Shown here: positions 38,296-49,500 of the stretch, one piece after another | Numbering within the stretch: position 1 is the first letter of the stretch | Layout: each line of letters opens with the position of its first letter | NCBI GenBank assembly: GCA_963828855.1 | Contig: CAWHGB010000002.1 | Coordinates: forward strand, 1,178,001-1,242,000 | From: CAVVEQ01 sp963828855 | GTDB lineage: Bacteria; Chloroflexota; Anaerolineae; Anaerolineales; Anaerolineaceae | Direction of reading: 5' to 3' | Length of the DNA stretch: 64,000 bases | The notes under the pieces: generated by a model | Database searches by the model: none | Seen by the model: only the letters and a program-made list of their open reading frames with translations | Told to the model about the DNA's origin: nothing | Made by a program: the position numbers and the translations under genes

Positions 38296-38800
38296 TCAGA
38301 ATAGTTTCGCGTACAAGCTTTCCGTCCAGACGCGGATCTTCTCCCAATCGCGGATATCACCCTGTGGAAGTTGATCCTTCCCGGGTAAAAGGTTGTAGGG
38401 AAACACCAATTTACTGGAGTCCAGCCTTCCACCGAAGACCTCTTTCGCTACCGGCTGGAACCAGGGATACTTAGACAATTCTTTTTCGAAATTTCCCCTA
38501 ACATTTATCCAATCTTCCTCCTTGTCCTGCGTAGGCCCAAGAGAGAAGAACGCCGTGGGTTTATTCTCAATATTCTTCTTGAACTTTTTTAGAAAGGTGT
38601 GCGCATCTCCAATGATCCGGAACATATACATGGGTGCACCCAAGAACCAACCCGTTGTAATCCTTCACTGACTTCACTGTCTTCATTTCGCTGAGATCTG
38701 CATCAACCCCCTTTTCTTGAAGTGTTTTGACCATAAACTCGGCGATCTCGCGGGTGGAGCCGCATTTGGTTGCATAAGCCACAAGAATTTTTCCAGACAT
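38296..38800 (-). CDS. Flavodoxin-domain protein, HemG-like (one frameshift)
   Basis: FMN-binding flavodoxin-fold protein of about 168 residues similar to the HemG/Flavodoxin_5 group. The phosphate loop reads YATKCGSTREIAEF; a shift near 38640 joins NGLVLGAPMYMF to the next helix (DAHTFLKKFKKNIENKPTAF) and to a tail with LSKYPWFQPVAKEVFGGRLD. E. coli HemG oxidises protoporphyrinogen, but many relatives are general quinone-linked electron carriers. ATG 38800 has AGGAGG seven bases ahead. No haem genes are near. Confidence 0.78.
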
Positions 38801-38865
38801 GATCATCCTCCTGATATCGACTGAGTTATTAGATTAAATCCCTGCCTGACCGCAATAATCTTACA

Positions 38866-39906
38866 TCAAGGAATTGAAATTAGGAATTCAGAGATCTCAG
38901 CCCAACTTCGGTTTTGGTGGGAAAGCAGTCCGTGATCCTCACCCGGGTATTCGACAACCTCAACTTTCCCGCCCCACAGTTCTGCCAAGCGTCTGGAAAG
39001 TTCCGGGGGGACGTTTGTATCCAGGCTGCCCACCAGCACAAGAAGCGGTGCTTTTATTCCAGGCGCGAGAGCGGCGGAATCGAAGAAGGGGCGCAGTGAT
39101 TCCGGCAAACGGTGCATACGCGGGTGATTGTTTGAACCCGATCAGCGTTAATTTATCATAGGGTGCCACCAGGATCGTCCCGGCAGTTGGGCGCTGGGCG
39201 GAGAGATATACAGCCACGCCAGTCCCCAAACTGTAGCCCATGCTCACGATCCGCCCGGGGTCGATATCCTCCCGTTCGGATAGGGCATCGTAGATCACCA
39301 GGGCGTCATCCAGCACCTTCTGCCTGCCTGGTGAACCTCCGCTTATTCCAAATCCTCGGTAATTGACCAGCGCTACCTTCCATCCCTCCAGATTCTTTAC
39401 ATAAGGGATCATTTCCGAGGATTCCGAACCGCTGCCATTGAAAATAATCACCAGCGGCGCAGGTTCTTCCGCGGCAGTTATCCACCAGCCAACCGTTCAG
39501 GTCCACGCCATCCGGTGCGGTGATGCTGAGCGCCTCCACATTGCCCGTCGCAACCCCTTGTGCTGCTTCCACTGAAAGAGTGCTGGGCTGGAAGAACGTA
39601 CTGGTGTGGTCCGCGATGGTATCCTGGAAAAAGAGGAGGGTGAAGAACATCAGCAGGTAGGCTCCCCGCAACCGCCAGGAGCAGGTCCAGCGCAAGCACA
39701 CCCAATGCGTTCCAGAAACGTTTGATCTTCACCGCCAGGATGCCTGCGGTGATCAGAAAACCGATGAAGCCGGTGACCGTGAGGATCACGATCAGCCTGC
39801 CATTGGTGAATTTGCTGGCTAGAAATGCAGCAAGCCCAAAAACACCAAATAGTATCGAGGTAACCTGGAGCTTTCTGTAAGATGCTCCGCTTTGATTTAT
39901 TTCCAT
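38866..39906 (-). CDS. Membrane-anchored alpha/beta hydrolase (frameshifted)
   Basis: About 347 residues. The N-terminus has three hydrophobic helices (SILFGVFGLAAFLASKF; LIVILTVTGFIGFLITAGI; a third after a shift near 39690). The hydrolase domain follows: VALVNYRGFGISGG, nucleophile elbow MGYSLGTGVAV, acid VGSLDTNVPPE and His in GEDHGLLS. Shifts occur near 39690, 39475 and 39120. All three catalytic residues are present in order. It resembles the BAAT/Bem46-like hydrolases; substrate unknown. It precedes a TMEM175-like gene on the same strand. Confidence 0.75.
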
Positions 39907-39933
39907 GAATACCCCTCCGATAAAACCTTTGAT

Positions 39934-40587
39934 CTAATTCCGATGGGAAAGCAGGGATACCAGCAGGACAAGGATCCAGGAGAATTTGGCCAGGTCCGGA
40001 TCGATGAAAGCGATACCGATGGATGCAAGGAAGATCCCTCCCGTGGCCAGGGGTAATATGGTTTCAGAGCGGATCACTTTATTACTTAACCCCGGGTCAA
40101 TCAACCGATGCTTCGCCGACGCATATCCCCACAGGATCGCCATCATGATCGAACCAGCGACCATCGTGGCTGCGTAGAAGATCGTCACGTAAGCATCGCT
40201 TGAGACGCTGATGAGCGACGTGGGAAAGGGAATGAATGCGATCACCATCAGGAAGAGCAGATTGAGCACCAGCAGCGAACGGTTATACCCATTAACATAG
40301 CGAAACTTGCGGTGGTGGGAGATCCAGAAGGAACCGATGGCCAGGAAGCTGATCACATATGCCAGGTATTTCTGCCACATCGTCCCGAGGGCGGCGGCCA
40401 GCTCAAGCGGGGATAATCCGCCCGCGCCTTCGGGAAGGCGGAGGTCCAACGCCAGCAGGGTGATGGCAATGGCAAACACCCCATCGCTGAAGAAGATCAA
40501 CCGCTCCAGCCCGTATCCTCTCTTGGTATGTTCTCCCAGAAATGATTCTTTGCTTCCGCCTGTTTTTTCATCCACGTCTGCGTTCAT
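39934..40587 (-). CDS. TMEM175-family (DUF1211) membrane protein
   Basis: A 217-residue six-helix protein of the TMEM175 family; bacterial members form K+-permeable channels without the classical GYG filter. The hallmark FSDGVFAIAITLLALDLRL is in helix 1. Further helices include YLAYVISFLAIGSFWISHH. ATG 40587 (MNADVDEK) is used because GGAGGG lies upstream; the longer open frame adds 17 unlikely residues. Second candidate K+ conduit in this window, unrelated to that at 8900. Confidence 0.83.
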   Translation of the reverse strand: MNADVDEKTGGSKESFLGEHTKRGYGLERLIFFSDGVFAIAITLLALDLRLPEGAGGLSPLELAAALGTMWQKYLAYVISFLAIGSFWISHHRKFRYVNGYNRSLLVLNLLFLMVIAFIPFPTSLISVSSDAYVTIFYAATMVAGSIMMAILWGYASAKHRLIDPGLSNKVIRSETILPLATGGIFLASIGIAFIDPDLAKFSWILVLLVSLLSHRN

Positions 40588-40624
40588 GGTTCGAATTTCC
40601 CTCCCCGTTGCAAATCCCCCGAAA

Positions 40625-41816
40625 TCAGGGGGTATCAATCCTTCGAATCAGCGCGTTGGTGAATTCCCAGGTTCGTTCCATCACATCCGCGTCCATCTTG
40701 TCGAAGGTATCCGCCCTCTGGTGCCAGTAGGGCGCTACCCCCTCGCGGGTCATGCCAAAGAGCGCAATAGCCGGGATCTTGTTGCGGATGGCATCCGCCA
40801 TCTCGCTGTTCCCGCCGCTGATCTTGGCCGGGTAGGCACCCCACTCCGGGTGTTCCGCGGCCAGCTTCTCCGCCGTTTTCACCAAACCTGGGTCAGCTTT
40901 GAACGGCACAATGATGCCCTCGCTCGTCAGCCAGGCCGGGCCGGCGCAGCCGAGCATCTCAAACACCAGCGCCTTCGGATTCTTCAATTCACCCAGGTGC
41001 CGGCGGTAGAAATCGATCATCCCGTAGTGCTGCACTTCCTCGCAGCCGGTGCAGACCGCCCACACCCGCGTGTGCTCCAGCGGTTTCTTCGCGAACTGCT
41101 CCGCCAGGGTCAGCACCATCCCCGCGGCGGTGGCGTTATCGTTCGCCCCGGCGGTGAAAGGGCGTGGAATCCGCCTCGATGCAGATGGCCGCCAGGAGCA
41201 CCGCGCAGATGGCGGTGGGAATGGTTGCGTACCAGGCCCAGGACCAGGGGAAGAAGACCGACAAGCGAATAGACCAGCACCTGCAGGATGAAGGTGATAA
41301 AAACCAGGGTGACGAAATTATCGTAGAACTTGACATGCTTCGGGCTGCGAAAGATGAACGGCGTGCGCTGGCTATCCAGGTGACCCACGATCACCAGGTC
41401 GCCGGTGTGCTCCCCGGCGGGCGGGATCACCGCATGCACGTTCTGGCTCTCCCCCTTGGGCAGGATCAGGCGGTAGAGGTTGTTCTGAAAACCCAATTCC
41501 AGCAGTTCGGTCGCCAGCACCAGGATGCTGAGCAGCGCGGCGATGACAGCCGTCGCGGTTCCACCAAGAGGGTAAATGACGAATGCGATCAGCATACCAA
41601 GGCTGCCGATCAGGTGCGGCTGGAAGATCGAGCGCGCGCTCTTGAAGGTCTCCCACACCGGGGTCAACCCAATTTGGCGAATTCCGAACGGGCGTATTCG
41701 GCACCTTTCCGCTCCCCCTCTCCCGTGGGTCCGCGCGGACCGATCTCTTCGGATAAGTACCGCACCCGTTCCAGCCAGGCGGAAACTTCGGGGATCTTGG
41801 ATGTTGGTCTGGTCAT
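40625..41816 (-). CDS. M28 family zinc aminopeptidase with inserted membrane helices (frameshifted)
   Basis: Zinc peptidase with metal residues in order: GHLDSQRTP (His, Asp), AGANDNATAAGMVLTLAEQ (Asp), TGCEEVQHYG (catalytic Glu and ligand Glu), and a late His in WHQRADTFDKMD. The start MTRPTSKIPEVSAWLERV has GGAG four bases upstream. A shift near 41670 leads to LTPVWETFKSARS, and shifts near 41230 and 41160 join the helices to ADSTPFTAGANDN. Unusually, hydrophobic helices lie between the N-terminal part and the first metal motif and again between GHLDSQ and GANDN. About 397 residues. Confidence 0.75.
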
Positions 41817-41819
41817 TGG

Positions 41820-42171
41820 TCTCCTTTGTGTCCTCAACTGCGTTTTTGATCAGGATCTTCAAATCGTCAATCGGGATCTCGTCCCCGGGCTTGAATTGCA
41901 CGCTGCCTTTCCCGAATTTTAAGTTCGGGGTGTTTTGATTTGAATTCATCCATATGCGAACCATTGGTATACAGGGTAACACCGTCCTTGCGGTACCCGA
42001 TCGCCACCCAGCTGCGCCAGCCCTTCGCCTTCCGATAGGCCACCAGGCGATACCACATGGTTGGTTCCATCGCCGGGTAGACATCCTGGATGATCTCGGT
42101 TCAATTTCACCAGCAACTCGCGGCGTTCCCCTTCGACAGCTATCGATATACTCCTGCGTTTCTTTGGACAT
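41820..42171 (-). CDS. DUF1801 domain protein, second copy (frameshifted)
   Basis: DUF1801 (YdhG/Fra-like) protein of about 115 residues. Joined pieces: MSKETQEYIDS, EGERRELLVKLNR, MEPTMWYRLVAYRKAKGW, VAIGYRKDGVTLYTNG, and KFGKGSVQFKPGDEIPIDDL. At least three one-base shifts are needed (near 42135, 42085 and 41925). The stop is not clear in the present frame; one more A in the AAAAA run near 41848 would end the protein just before the M28 gene. It is similar in fold to the gene at 25405-25812 but diverged. Confidence 0.6.
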
Positions 42172-42193
42172 AATCCTATCTTCCTAGAACATC

Positions 42194-43384
42194 TCATCCA
42201 AATAAGGGCGCGGCTGGCGGAAACATACGGATTGCCTGCTCCAGCGAGCGGGGGGATAGCTGCCCCCAGCCGCGGCAGGCAAAATCGCGCGGGTCGTGGC
42301 TGCCAAAGACCAGGGCAGTCAATCCCTGGATACTCAAATTGTCGCTCGCATTCACATCCCGCTCAACCCGCAGCTTTCCGTCAATCGATTCAAACCGCCA
42401 CCCGCCCTCATTCCAGGGGCAGGTCGGGTCATTAATCACCGCACTGAATCTTCCCGATCCCACATTCAAGCCATTGATCCGGCTGATATCCAGAATCCTT
42501 CCCATGGGGGCGTTGTATAACTCGGTCTTTACCTTCGTATCCGAAAGCCAGGTCTCCGGCCTTTCACCAGGCGGCAGCAGGATCAATGCCCGGTCTGCCT
42601 GGTCGATATGCAGCGCGATCCATTGCAGAAGCTGGTATTTTGCCTCGCTCGTTTCATAATCCAGCCGGCTGACGCTGAACTGGAATTTTCCCTGGTCGTC
42701 ATCGGTCCCCTGGATCTCGTACACCATGATCCCTTGCAGGCGGCCGTTGAACCAGGCCTCTGCCAGCCATTGATTGTGAAGTGTTTCAGAAATGGCTTCG
42801 GGTTTATCGTAAAAAGCCATCCCGTGGATCCTGCCAAGCCGTCTTTTCATGAAACCTCGGTAATCCTCCAAGCCCTGTATCAATCCTCACCAGGCGGATT
42901 TCACCCCCAGGGTTGAATTTCAGATATTGGTGCGAGTGCATTCTGTTGAAAACCTGGCTAGTTTCGGGGAGGGGAAGGTGCAGTACCCAAGACGTTCATA
43001 AAAGGATTCGCGGAAGGGGTAAAGGCTGGAAAATGCATGCCCATCTTTCTGCCCGGCTTCGAGCAAAGCCGTGAACACCCGGCGTGCATATCCCTTCCGG
43101 CGGATATCCGGCGCGGCTGCCAATCCCCAGAAAGCGGACATCATGAAGATCTCGCCGCGTACATTTTGAGCCATGGCGGTGGATTGGATGCAGACGACAG
43201 GACGGGTGCCGTCGAAAAGTGCCAGACAGGTGGAATCCAGCCGGGTGCTGACCCATTTCTTCCACTCCAGCTTATTCGTCAGGGGCGGGGAGGGGTGAAA
43301 TGAATAGGACGCCAGATCGTAAACAGTATCGATGAATTCTTCGCCATGCAGTTGTCGCAATTGAAGGTCGGGCATTTTTGGCAT
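42194..43384 (-). CDS. Eis-like N-acetyltransferase with SCP2 tail (frameshifted)
   Basis: About 396 residues in the three-part Eis layout: an N-terminal GNAT domain (QLHGEEFIDTVYDLA; acetyl-CoA loop RRKGYARRVFTALLEAG; SLYPFRESFYERLGY), a second GNAT-like domain (HIDQADRALILLPPGE), and a C-terminal SCP2-like domain (WRFESIDGKLRVERD; LSIQGLTALVFG). Eis of mycobacteria acetylates aminoglycosides and proteins. Two shifts near 42925 and 42893 split the first and second domains; FNPGGEIRLVRID lies between them. Otherwise intact. Substrate here is unknown. Confidence 0.78.
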
Positions 43385-43451
43385 CCTTTACTACATTTTT
43401 TATGGTGGTGAAACTTCATTACCCATGCTTCAGAATTCCTGGTCGCGCGAT

Positions 43452-46125
43452 CTAACTTTGGACCAGTTTCACCCGCTCCTCGGTCAGCAGTCCGGCTTCT
43501 TCCATCGCAAGCGGGCGCATCTTGATCGGGAAGCGGTTGTGCAGCGGGCTGAGTTTGGCACCCCATCGGCTTGGATAGGTGAATACAACCTTGATCACCG
43601 GGCGCAGGAAACCGCTCATCTGGCTGGCCTCGGCGATCTCCTCCAAGCCCGGCGTCATCCCAGCCGCCCGCCAGGGCGTAAAAGAAGAAAAATACCGGCA
43701 TGGCTGGCAGCAGCCCGATGAAGAACAGCACGATGCTGGATATTTCATCCCCCTGCCAAACGAATTTCGCAATAAGGCTGAGAAAAAGGTAATGTAATCC
43801 GGCTGCCATAAGAGGCGCGGCCAGGGTCTGCCAGAAATAGATCTTCTGAGGGAAACAGTACCTGTCCGCGACAAAATATGCGACGACACCACGGACCAGG
43901 ATACCGATAAGGTAGGCAAAGACGAGTGCCTCAATTTGAAACCTTGCCAGCAGAACCACCAACAACACAATGCGGATGATTTGCTCGAGAAGGATCATTA
44001 CTGCCCGCAGGAAGGGGCGGTTCGCACCCAGGAAAATCGCGTCCCCTAGCCAGCCAAAAAACTGAATTGCCCCGAATATGGTCAGTGGAACAGCCAGAAT
44101 AGCCGCTCGCTGGAATTCCGTGCCGGATGAACCCAGGATGAATTTGGGAGCGACAACCAGCAAAATCGCCCCTAACACCGCGCTGGTAATTGCGCCCCAT
44201 TTGTAGGATTGCACGCTGTAATACTGGCTGAGTTTCTTATACCCGCTGGATATCGCTTCCGAAATAGCCGGCATTATGCCATCAAAAAGGTTGGTGGAAA
44301 CAGTGAAAGCCAGCAGGAAATTTCCAGCCAGGATCCAGTTTCCCCAGGCTTCGGAATAGTTCACCAGCCCGCTCTGCGTGATCCAGATCTCGAGCGCACT
44401 GCCGGCTGCCACGGTCATGCCGCCCAGCATTTCAAAGAACCCGAACCGGAAGGTTTCTTTGATGATCTTCCAGTCGAAGTGAGCCATGAACAATATGCTG
44501 ACTTTGTAGCCAATCCTCCGGTAAAGCCACATACCCAAAAGGAAGTTGCAGAATTCCAGCGCGTACGCCGCGGCACCCAGGCCGAGAACGCCGCCCATTG
44601 AGGCACCCATTTGCGGGTTGGCTTTCCCCCAGGCATAAAAGATTGGAACCAGAGCAAGCTGGGTGAGAACCGGCCAAACGATCGCCCAGGCTGCATCCAG
44701 GTAGCGGGCATAATCATTACGCTGGAGACCGTTCAGTGTAGTGCGAAAGACCCCGTAAAAACCAGGGACCTGGATCAGAGTATGCATGATGATACTCCAG
44801 GCGAAAAGAGCATAGGGAGTGCGGACGATCCCGAGCGAGGTGGCTATCACCACGATCGCCACCTGGATGGCACCCGAGAGCGCCTGCCACCAGAGATATA
44901 CCTGGACATACTTTATTCCCCGGCTGGGATCGGAAACCCGGTACTGGCTTAGGTATTTCATTGCCGCCACTGAAGTACCCAGGTCGAAAAGAGCCCACGT
45001 GAGCCCGAAGAATTGAACAACGCGTCCCCACATACCCAATGCCTGGGCGGAGGGAAGGATAAATTGTGGAAGGATCAGGTTCTGGTAAATGATCAATGGG
45101 ATGAACAGGATGATCCCAATACCCATACCCACCAGTAATCCTGAGAGTGGTCGGTGGAATCCGACCTTTTCCCAATCCGTGGTTGCTTCTTGGGCAATAT
45201 ATTTTCTTCTATCCGCAACGATCGAATCCAACGCTTCGGGATGCCGCAGGCTCCAGCGGCGAACGATGATGAATGCTCCGAAGAAAAAGGCTATCATTGC
45301 AGCCAAAAAGATCAACAGGGTGGAACGATCCTGCTGGTGGGGTACAGGAGAATCGGGATAATCAGCAAAGGAAAGCGGGGTGGCACCCGCCGAACGCTCC
45401 ACCAGGGAATAGATCAGGTAATTAAAATATCCCCAATCCTGGATCTGCGGGTTCGCTTCCCCGGATAACCAGGCGGTTAGCAGATATACCCCACCCGCGA
45501 TGGGTGAGATCGTCCCCGGCGGCAGGTACCACAGGACGCCCTTCCGGTTTTTCATACCCGTTCACCAGGGCTTCTGCACCGGAGGGTAGATCCTTCCACC
45601 CGGTAGCGCTCACGAATCTGCGGTGCGCCATTCCAGACGATCTCCGTGGTAAGCTGGTCCTTTCGGTCTACCAGGCATTTTGATTTTGTTCGGTCAACCT
45701 GCGCGACCGTTTCGCGCCGAATAATCCAGCCACCCATATCCAAAGGTTGAATCCCTCTTCTTTCCCGCTTCTGGTTTCCACCAGGCTGAGAGGTTCCTCT
45801 TCACGGGTGCAGGGTGACATTCCCACCAAGCAAGGACTGGATCTGATCCTGTGAGGTATCAGCACCCGGAATCAGGATCAACCCAGCGCCGTCTCTGACC
45901 GCTTCCGCAATCGCGCCGGAAGCCGGGATCTGCCCGTTCAGGATGATCACATCCGCCTGGGCAGGATCCTGGACATACTGGTAACCCGCCAGGGTGAGCG
46001 CCTTCTCCAACCCTCCATCTCTCCCCTGCATAATATATATCTCGGGAGGGGATCACCCCTGCCTGGGAAGGCGCGCAGGCGCTGAGAACCAGGCAAACCA
46101 GGATAAGGGCGAGTATCTTTTTCAT
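43452..46125 (-). CDS. Lipoprotein-type periplasmic domain fused to polysaccharide flippase (frameshifted)
   Basis: About 890 residues. The first ~20 residues are a lipoprotein signal (ILALILVCLVLSAC). The exported domain has ADVIILNGQIPASGAIAEAV and DGAGLILIPGADT, the pattern of GATase1-like/DUF4350 domains, then EALVNGYEKPEGRP and WYLPPGTISPIAG. A membrane helix (LLIFLAAMIAFFFGAFIIV), a cytosolic linker and a 12-14 helix MATE/Wzx-like flippase follow in one frame (FGFFEMLGGMTVAAGSALEI; FRTTLNGLQRNDYARYLD). Several shifts lie in 45540-46060 and one near 43655, giving tail LRPVIKVVFTYPSRWG. The flippase with its N-terminal domain is unbroken from 45555. It may export a lipid-linked glycan. 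Confidence 0.68.
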
Positions 46126-46149
46126 GGATTAGCTCGTGTCATTTCCGGA

Positions 46150-46515
46150 TCAATCGCCGGGGATTGAATCTTTGATATCGAATTTGATCCTGCCGATATC
46201 GCTGGTGGTCGCCGTCAGGCTGATCTTCTGTTCGCCAGGTTTAAGTTGTTCACCTTCCACCCGTACCGTGATCGGCACTCCGATGCGCACCGGTACGCTA
46301 TTCGCTTTGGATAATTCCGCTCCGCGGTAGGCTGTCCCGGCAACGGTCATCGTGATGGCAGCAGCTTCATAGGAGTACCCGCCAACCTCAATTGGACCGA
46401 TCCCGATGAGAGTGGTGGCATCGACGATATTTTTCAGGTTGAATTCAAAGCCGGAATCGAAATTCTTCAACGAGCCTTTTACGTAGAGTTTTGCCAGTAG
46501 GAAGGATGGGATCAT
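46150..46515 (-). CDS. Hypothetical beta-rich protein
   Basis: A 121-residue protein with alternating hydrophobic residues suggesting a beta-sandwich (NLKNIVDATTLIGIGPIEV; VPVRIGVPITVRVEGEQL; KISLTATTSDIGRIKFDI). No signal peptide is evident. Start ATG has GGAGAATA upstream. It lies 24 bases before the lipoprotein-flippase gene on the same strand and may be co-transcribed. The family is not recognised. Confidence 0.55.
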   Translation of the reverse strand: MIPSFLLAKLYVKGSLKNFDSGFEFNLKNIVDATTLIGIGPIEVGGYSYEAAAITMTVAGTAYRGAELSKANSVPVRIGVPITVRVEGEQLKPGEQKISLTATTSDIGRIKFDIKDSIPGD

Positions 46516-46605
46516 TTATTCTCCTATATTTATATTTATTTTACATGAGGAGCGTCGTCACTTCCTTAATTGAAAAGCCGGTGAATGGGTCCTGCCTGGC
46601 TGGTT

Positions 46606-49275
46606 TCAGACAGTCAGGAAAACAACTTGAACCCTCCGGGGAGCGATCTCGATCCTCACCTCACCTTCAATCACCGCCAGATTCCGAAGCTTGCTCCCGA
46701 AAATATCGCAAATCATGGCCTTCTTTATCTGAATGATCCCGCTGCCGACTTTCGCTTCCCGTGTTTCATCGCTCGCATTGAAAAGAGTGAGCAGTATCCC
46801 GCCTTCAAGGTGTTTGTGCACGTTGAGCACCAGGATAGGCGGTTCGGGAATTGCCAGAAGAGAACCGCTTTCGGGTAAAAGCTCATCTGCTGGCTGCTCT
46901 CCCAGGTGCTGGATCACCGGACGCGAATGTTCCGCTTCCATACCGAACCGGTGAGCCTTGGATTCATCGAATTTACCCGCGTAAGGCAGGATATGATATT
47001 GGGCGGTCACCGTACCGGGCTGCATGCCCGGGAAATTCGTCTCCCAGTAATTATTCGTCACCCAACCCAGGAACATTGCCCGTTCCAGCTGGATCTCCGC
47101 CTGGTTGTGGGCGAAGTGGAAATCTCCCAGTTGCACCAGCGGATTCTCCGGGGTGGCAATCGTCACCCCCCGCTCGCCATCGTTGAAATCCACCCAGCGT
47201 TGGACGGTGAAGTAATCCCGGCAGGTCCCGGGGATCTGATCTAGATGCGGGCGCACAGGCACACCGCCTGTATCGAAGCGCGCCTGGGCACCGGGGAGGT
47301 TGAACGGAAAGAGCAGGTAGGTGGCTTCCGGGTGAATGGTGGTTCCCATCAGCCATTCCGCCTGGAATTCGATTCCCGGATCGTCCAGAGAAAAAAGCGT
47401 CCGCTGGCAGAGCTTTCCTACATGGGTGTGCTCCAGCATTTGCTCCACCATGATGGCATGCGGCAGGTGATATACCTTGTGGAGCAATACCTTCACGGGC
47501 GGGGTCCGGTTGGACTGCCAATCAGGGTGCCACCCGCGCGGGGTTTCCGTCTGCGCCTGCCAGTCCACCGTGCAAAGCCGTTTGCGTGGCTCGGGGGTAT
47601 CGTGATCGGCGACCTCTTCGTGAATAAAACCGTGCATCGGGTGCCCCGCTCCTGCATCCACCCATTCATATTCAAACTGCTTATCCCAAAGCGATACTAT
47701 CCCACCCTTTTCGCAGTCAAAGGTCACCCGGTAGCGCGCGGTTTCAACCACAGCGTCGTCGCTTTCTTCAGCAGAAGCCATATCAGTTAGCGTGTCCCAA
47801 CCGACCACAGCGTAGCCCAACGCGGGCACCTTTACCGGCTGCAGGGCCCAGCCCACACCGCCGTGAAATGCGGTCTCTGCACGACCGGTCCAGAAATCTG
47901 TCGGCTGCGCATTGCGGCCGAGGAAGTGGCGGCTGGCGGAAGTATCCTCCCCCAGGCCGCGTGGGATGAGCAGATTCTTTGCCACCGGTCCGCTCACCAC
48001 CCTTTCCCAGGGCAGCGGGTTGAAGATCAGCAATTCTGAGGGGTCGTTCCGCGGGATAAAATGCGAGAAATCCGCCAGCGCATCACGTTCCAACAGCAAA
48101 CTGAAAGAGCGCGCGGTATAGGCCAGGTTCTTTTTGTGGTTATCCATTGCCAGCGAGTCTTCCAGCTCCGGCTCGTTGGAGGCGGTATCTGCTCCCCAGG
48201 TGTGTTCGCCGTAGAGGTTGAGGGCATGCCAGGCATAATCGCGAAAAAGCGTGTTCGTGCGGTCTGAATATCGGGTTGCGGGAATTTCACTGCCGGCGAT
48301 TTTCGATTCGGGCAGGGATTTGACCAGCGCATGGATCTCATCCGCCCGGAAAAGCCGGCTGCGGGTGGTGCGAAAAATAGTTATCTCCCTCGCGGCCGAG
48401 ATGCAGCCGAAGTTCCAGTAATCCGTCCAATCCCCGCGGATCACCGGCAGGCTGGCAAGGTCCCCTTTCACCCGCTCCCAGAACATGCGCGGGGTGGCGC
48501 AAACAATCTTCGGTGCTCGCCCGCTTTGATTCCATTTCCGGGAGAATTCCGCGAAAGCCCCCCAGGCGGTACCGTTATCTCCGTAGGGATGGTAGCCCTC
48601 CAGGATGATATACGGAACCGGGAAATGGACTTCAGTCAGGTATTCCTCGATCCTGGGCAGCCATTCGAGAAAGACCTCGTCGGAATCTGCAGCCAATCCA
48701 AAATCATTGGCTTTGGAATACTGCCAACCGTTCAGGGTGGGCAGCACGCGACCGCTGGGCGCTTGCCACTGGAAGAGGCTCGGTCGCGGTTCTGGCGGCC
48801 CACCGAAATGGTGATTCACCGCCATGCTGAAGCCTTCGATCCCAAGATCGAGGAGCACATCCGGCAAGCCCCAGTTCTGCCCGTTCACGTCGCAGTTCAT
48901 CGCTGAGCGGATATCCAAGCACAGCTCGGAGCGCATGCGCTGCACGGGTTTGAGGGTTTCAATAACCTGGTACGAATCCAGCAGCGGGGTGATATTGGTG
49001 AACATCGCGGTGATCTCGATCAGCCCTTCCTTCTCCGCTGCCTGAAGGCGTTTAATATCCGCTTTTGTGGCGGTTTTCAGCCAGGCATCGAGTCCAGAGG
49101 TGGCCTCCACCGTCCAGCGGAAGCGGCTTTCAAACGGATTGGTGCGGTAGCGGTCAATCAGATCCAGCGCGTCGTTGATGAAGCGCGGCTGCATTTCCCA
49201 GAAAATGGGCTGGTCATTGGTATAGCCCACATCCGTGTGGGTATGGTGGATCAGGTAGACGGTGTCAAGTTTCAT
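46606..49275 (-). CDS. Glycoside hydrolase family 38 (alpha-mannosidase-like)
   Basis: An 889-residue retaining glycosidase of GH38, which cuts alpha-mannose links. The zinc-site motif HHTHTDVGYT opens the protein and the nucleophile Asp fits NCDVNGQNWGLP. The N-terminal barrel is followed by helical and beta-sandwich domains typical of the family (LLIFNPLPWERVVSG; ALGYAVVGW). There is no signal peptide, so it acts in the cytosol on imported glycans. ATG 49275 (MKLDTVYLIHH) is used; the open frame upstream adds basic residues only. It lies divergent to the membrane protein at 49501. Confidence 0.85.
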   Translation of the reverse strand: MKLDTVYLIHHTHTDVGYTNDQPIFWEMQPRFINDALDLIDRYRTNPFESRFRWTVEATSGLDAWLKTATKADIKRLQAAEKEGLIEITAMFTNITPLLDSYQVIETLKPVQRMRSELCLDIRSAMNCDVNGQNWGLPDVLLDLGIEGFSMAVNHHFGGPPEPRPSLFQWQAPSGRVLPTLNGWQYSKANDFGLAADSDEVFLEWLPRIEEYLTEVHFPVPYIILEGYHPYGDNGTAWGAFAEFSRKWNQSGRAPKIVCATPRMFWERVKGDLASLPVIRGDWTDYWNFGCISAAREITIFRTTRSRLFRADEIHALVKSLPESKIAGSEIPATRYSDRTNTLFRDYAWHALNLYGEHTWGADTASNEPELEDSLAMDNHKKNLAYTARSFSLLLERDALADFSHFIPRNDPSELLIFNPLPWERVVSGPVAKNLLIPRGLGEDTSASRHFLGRNAQPTDFWTGRAETAFHGGVGWALQPVKVPALGYAVVGWDTLTDMASAEESDDAVVETARYRVTFDCEKGGIVSLWDKQFEYEWVDAGAGHPMHGFIHEEVADHDTPEPRKRLCTVDWQAQTETPRGWHPDWQSNRTPPVKVLLHKVYHLPHAIMVEQMLEHTHVGKLCQRTLFSLDDPGIEFQAEWLMGTTIHPEATYLLFPFNLPGAQARFDTGGVPVRPHLDQIPGTCRDYFTVQRWVDFNDGERGVTIATPENPLVQLGDFHFAHNQAEIQLERAMFLGWVTNNYWETNFPGMQPGTVTAQYHILPYAGKFDESKAHRFGMEAEHSRPVIQHLGEQPADELLPESGSLLAIPEPPILVLNVHKHLEGGILLTLFNASDETREAKVGSGIIQIKKAMICDIFGSKLRNLAVIEGEVRIEIAPRRVQVVFLTV

Positions 49276-49500
49276 GGCGATTTTTACCCCTGGTTTGCTC
49301 CGGATTAATAATTTTGCCGTCAACGGAACCATATTACCTTAATTTTTCTGATTGGCGTGCATTGCGATCTCAAAATTGAAGGGTTGGTGAGAGTATAATC
49401 TTTTAAGATTCCCCGATGAACGACTGGGGTGTTTTTATTCAGTTTGATATATCTGATTAGCCGGTGGGCTTAACTTATCTTTCGGCATTTATTTAAGCAA

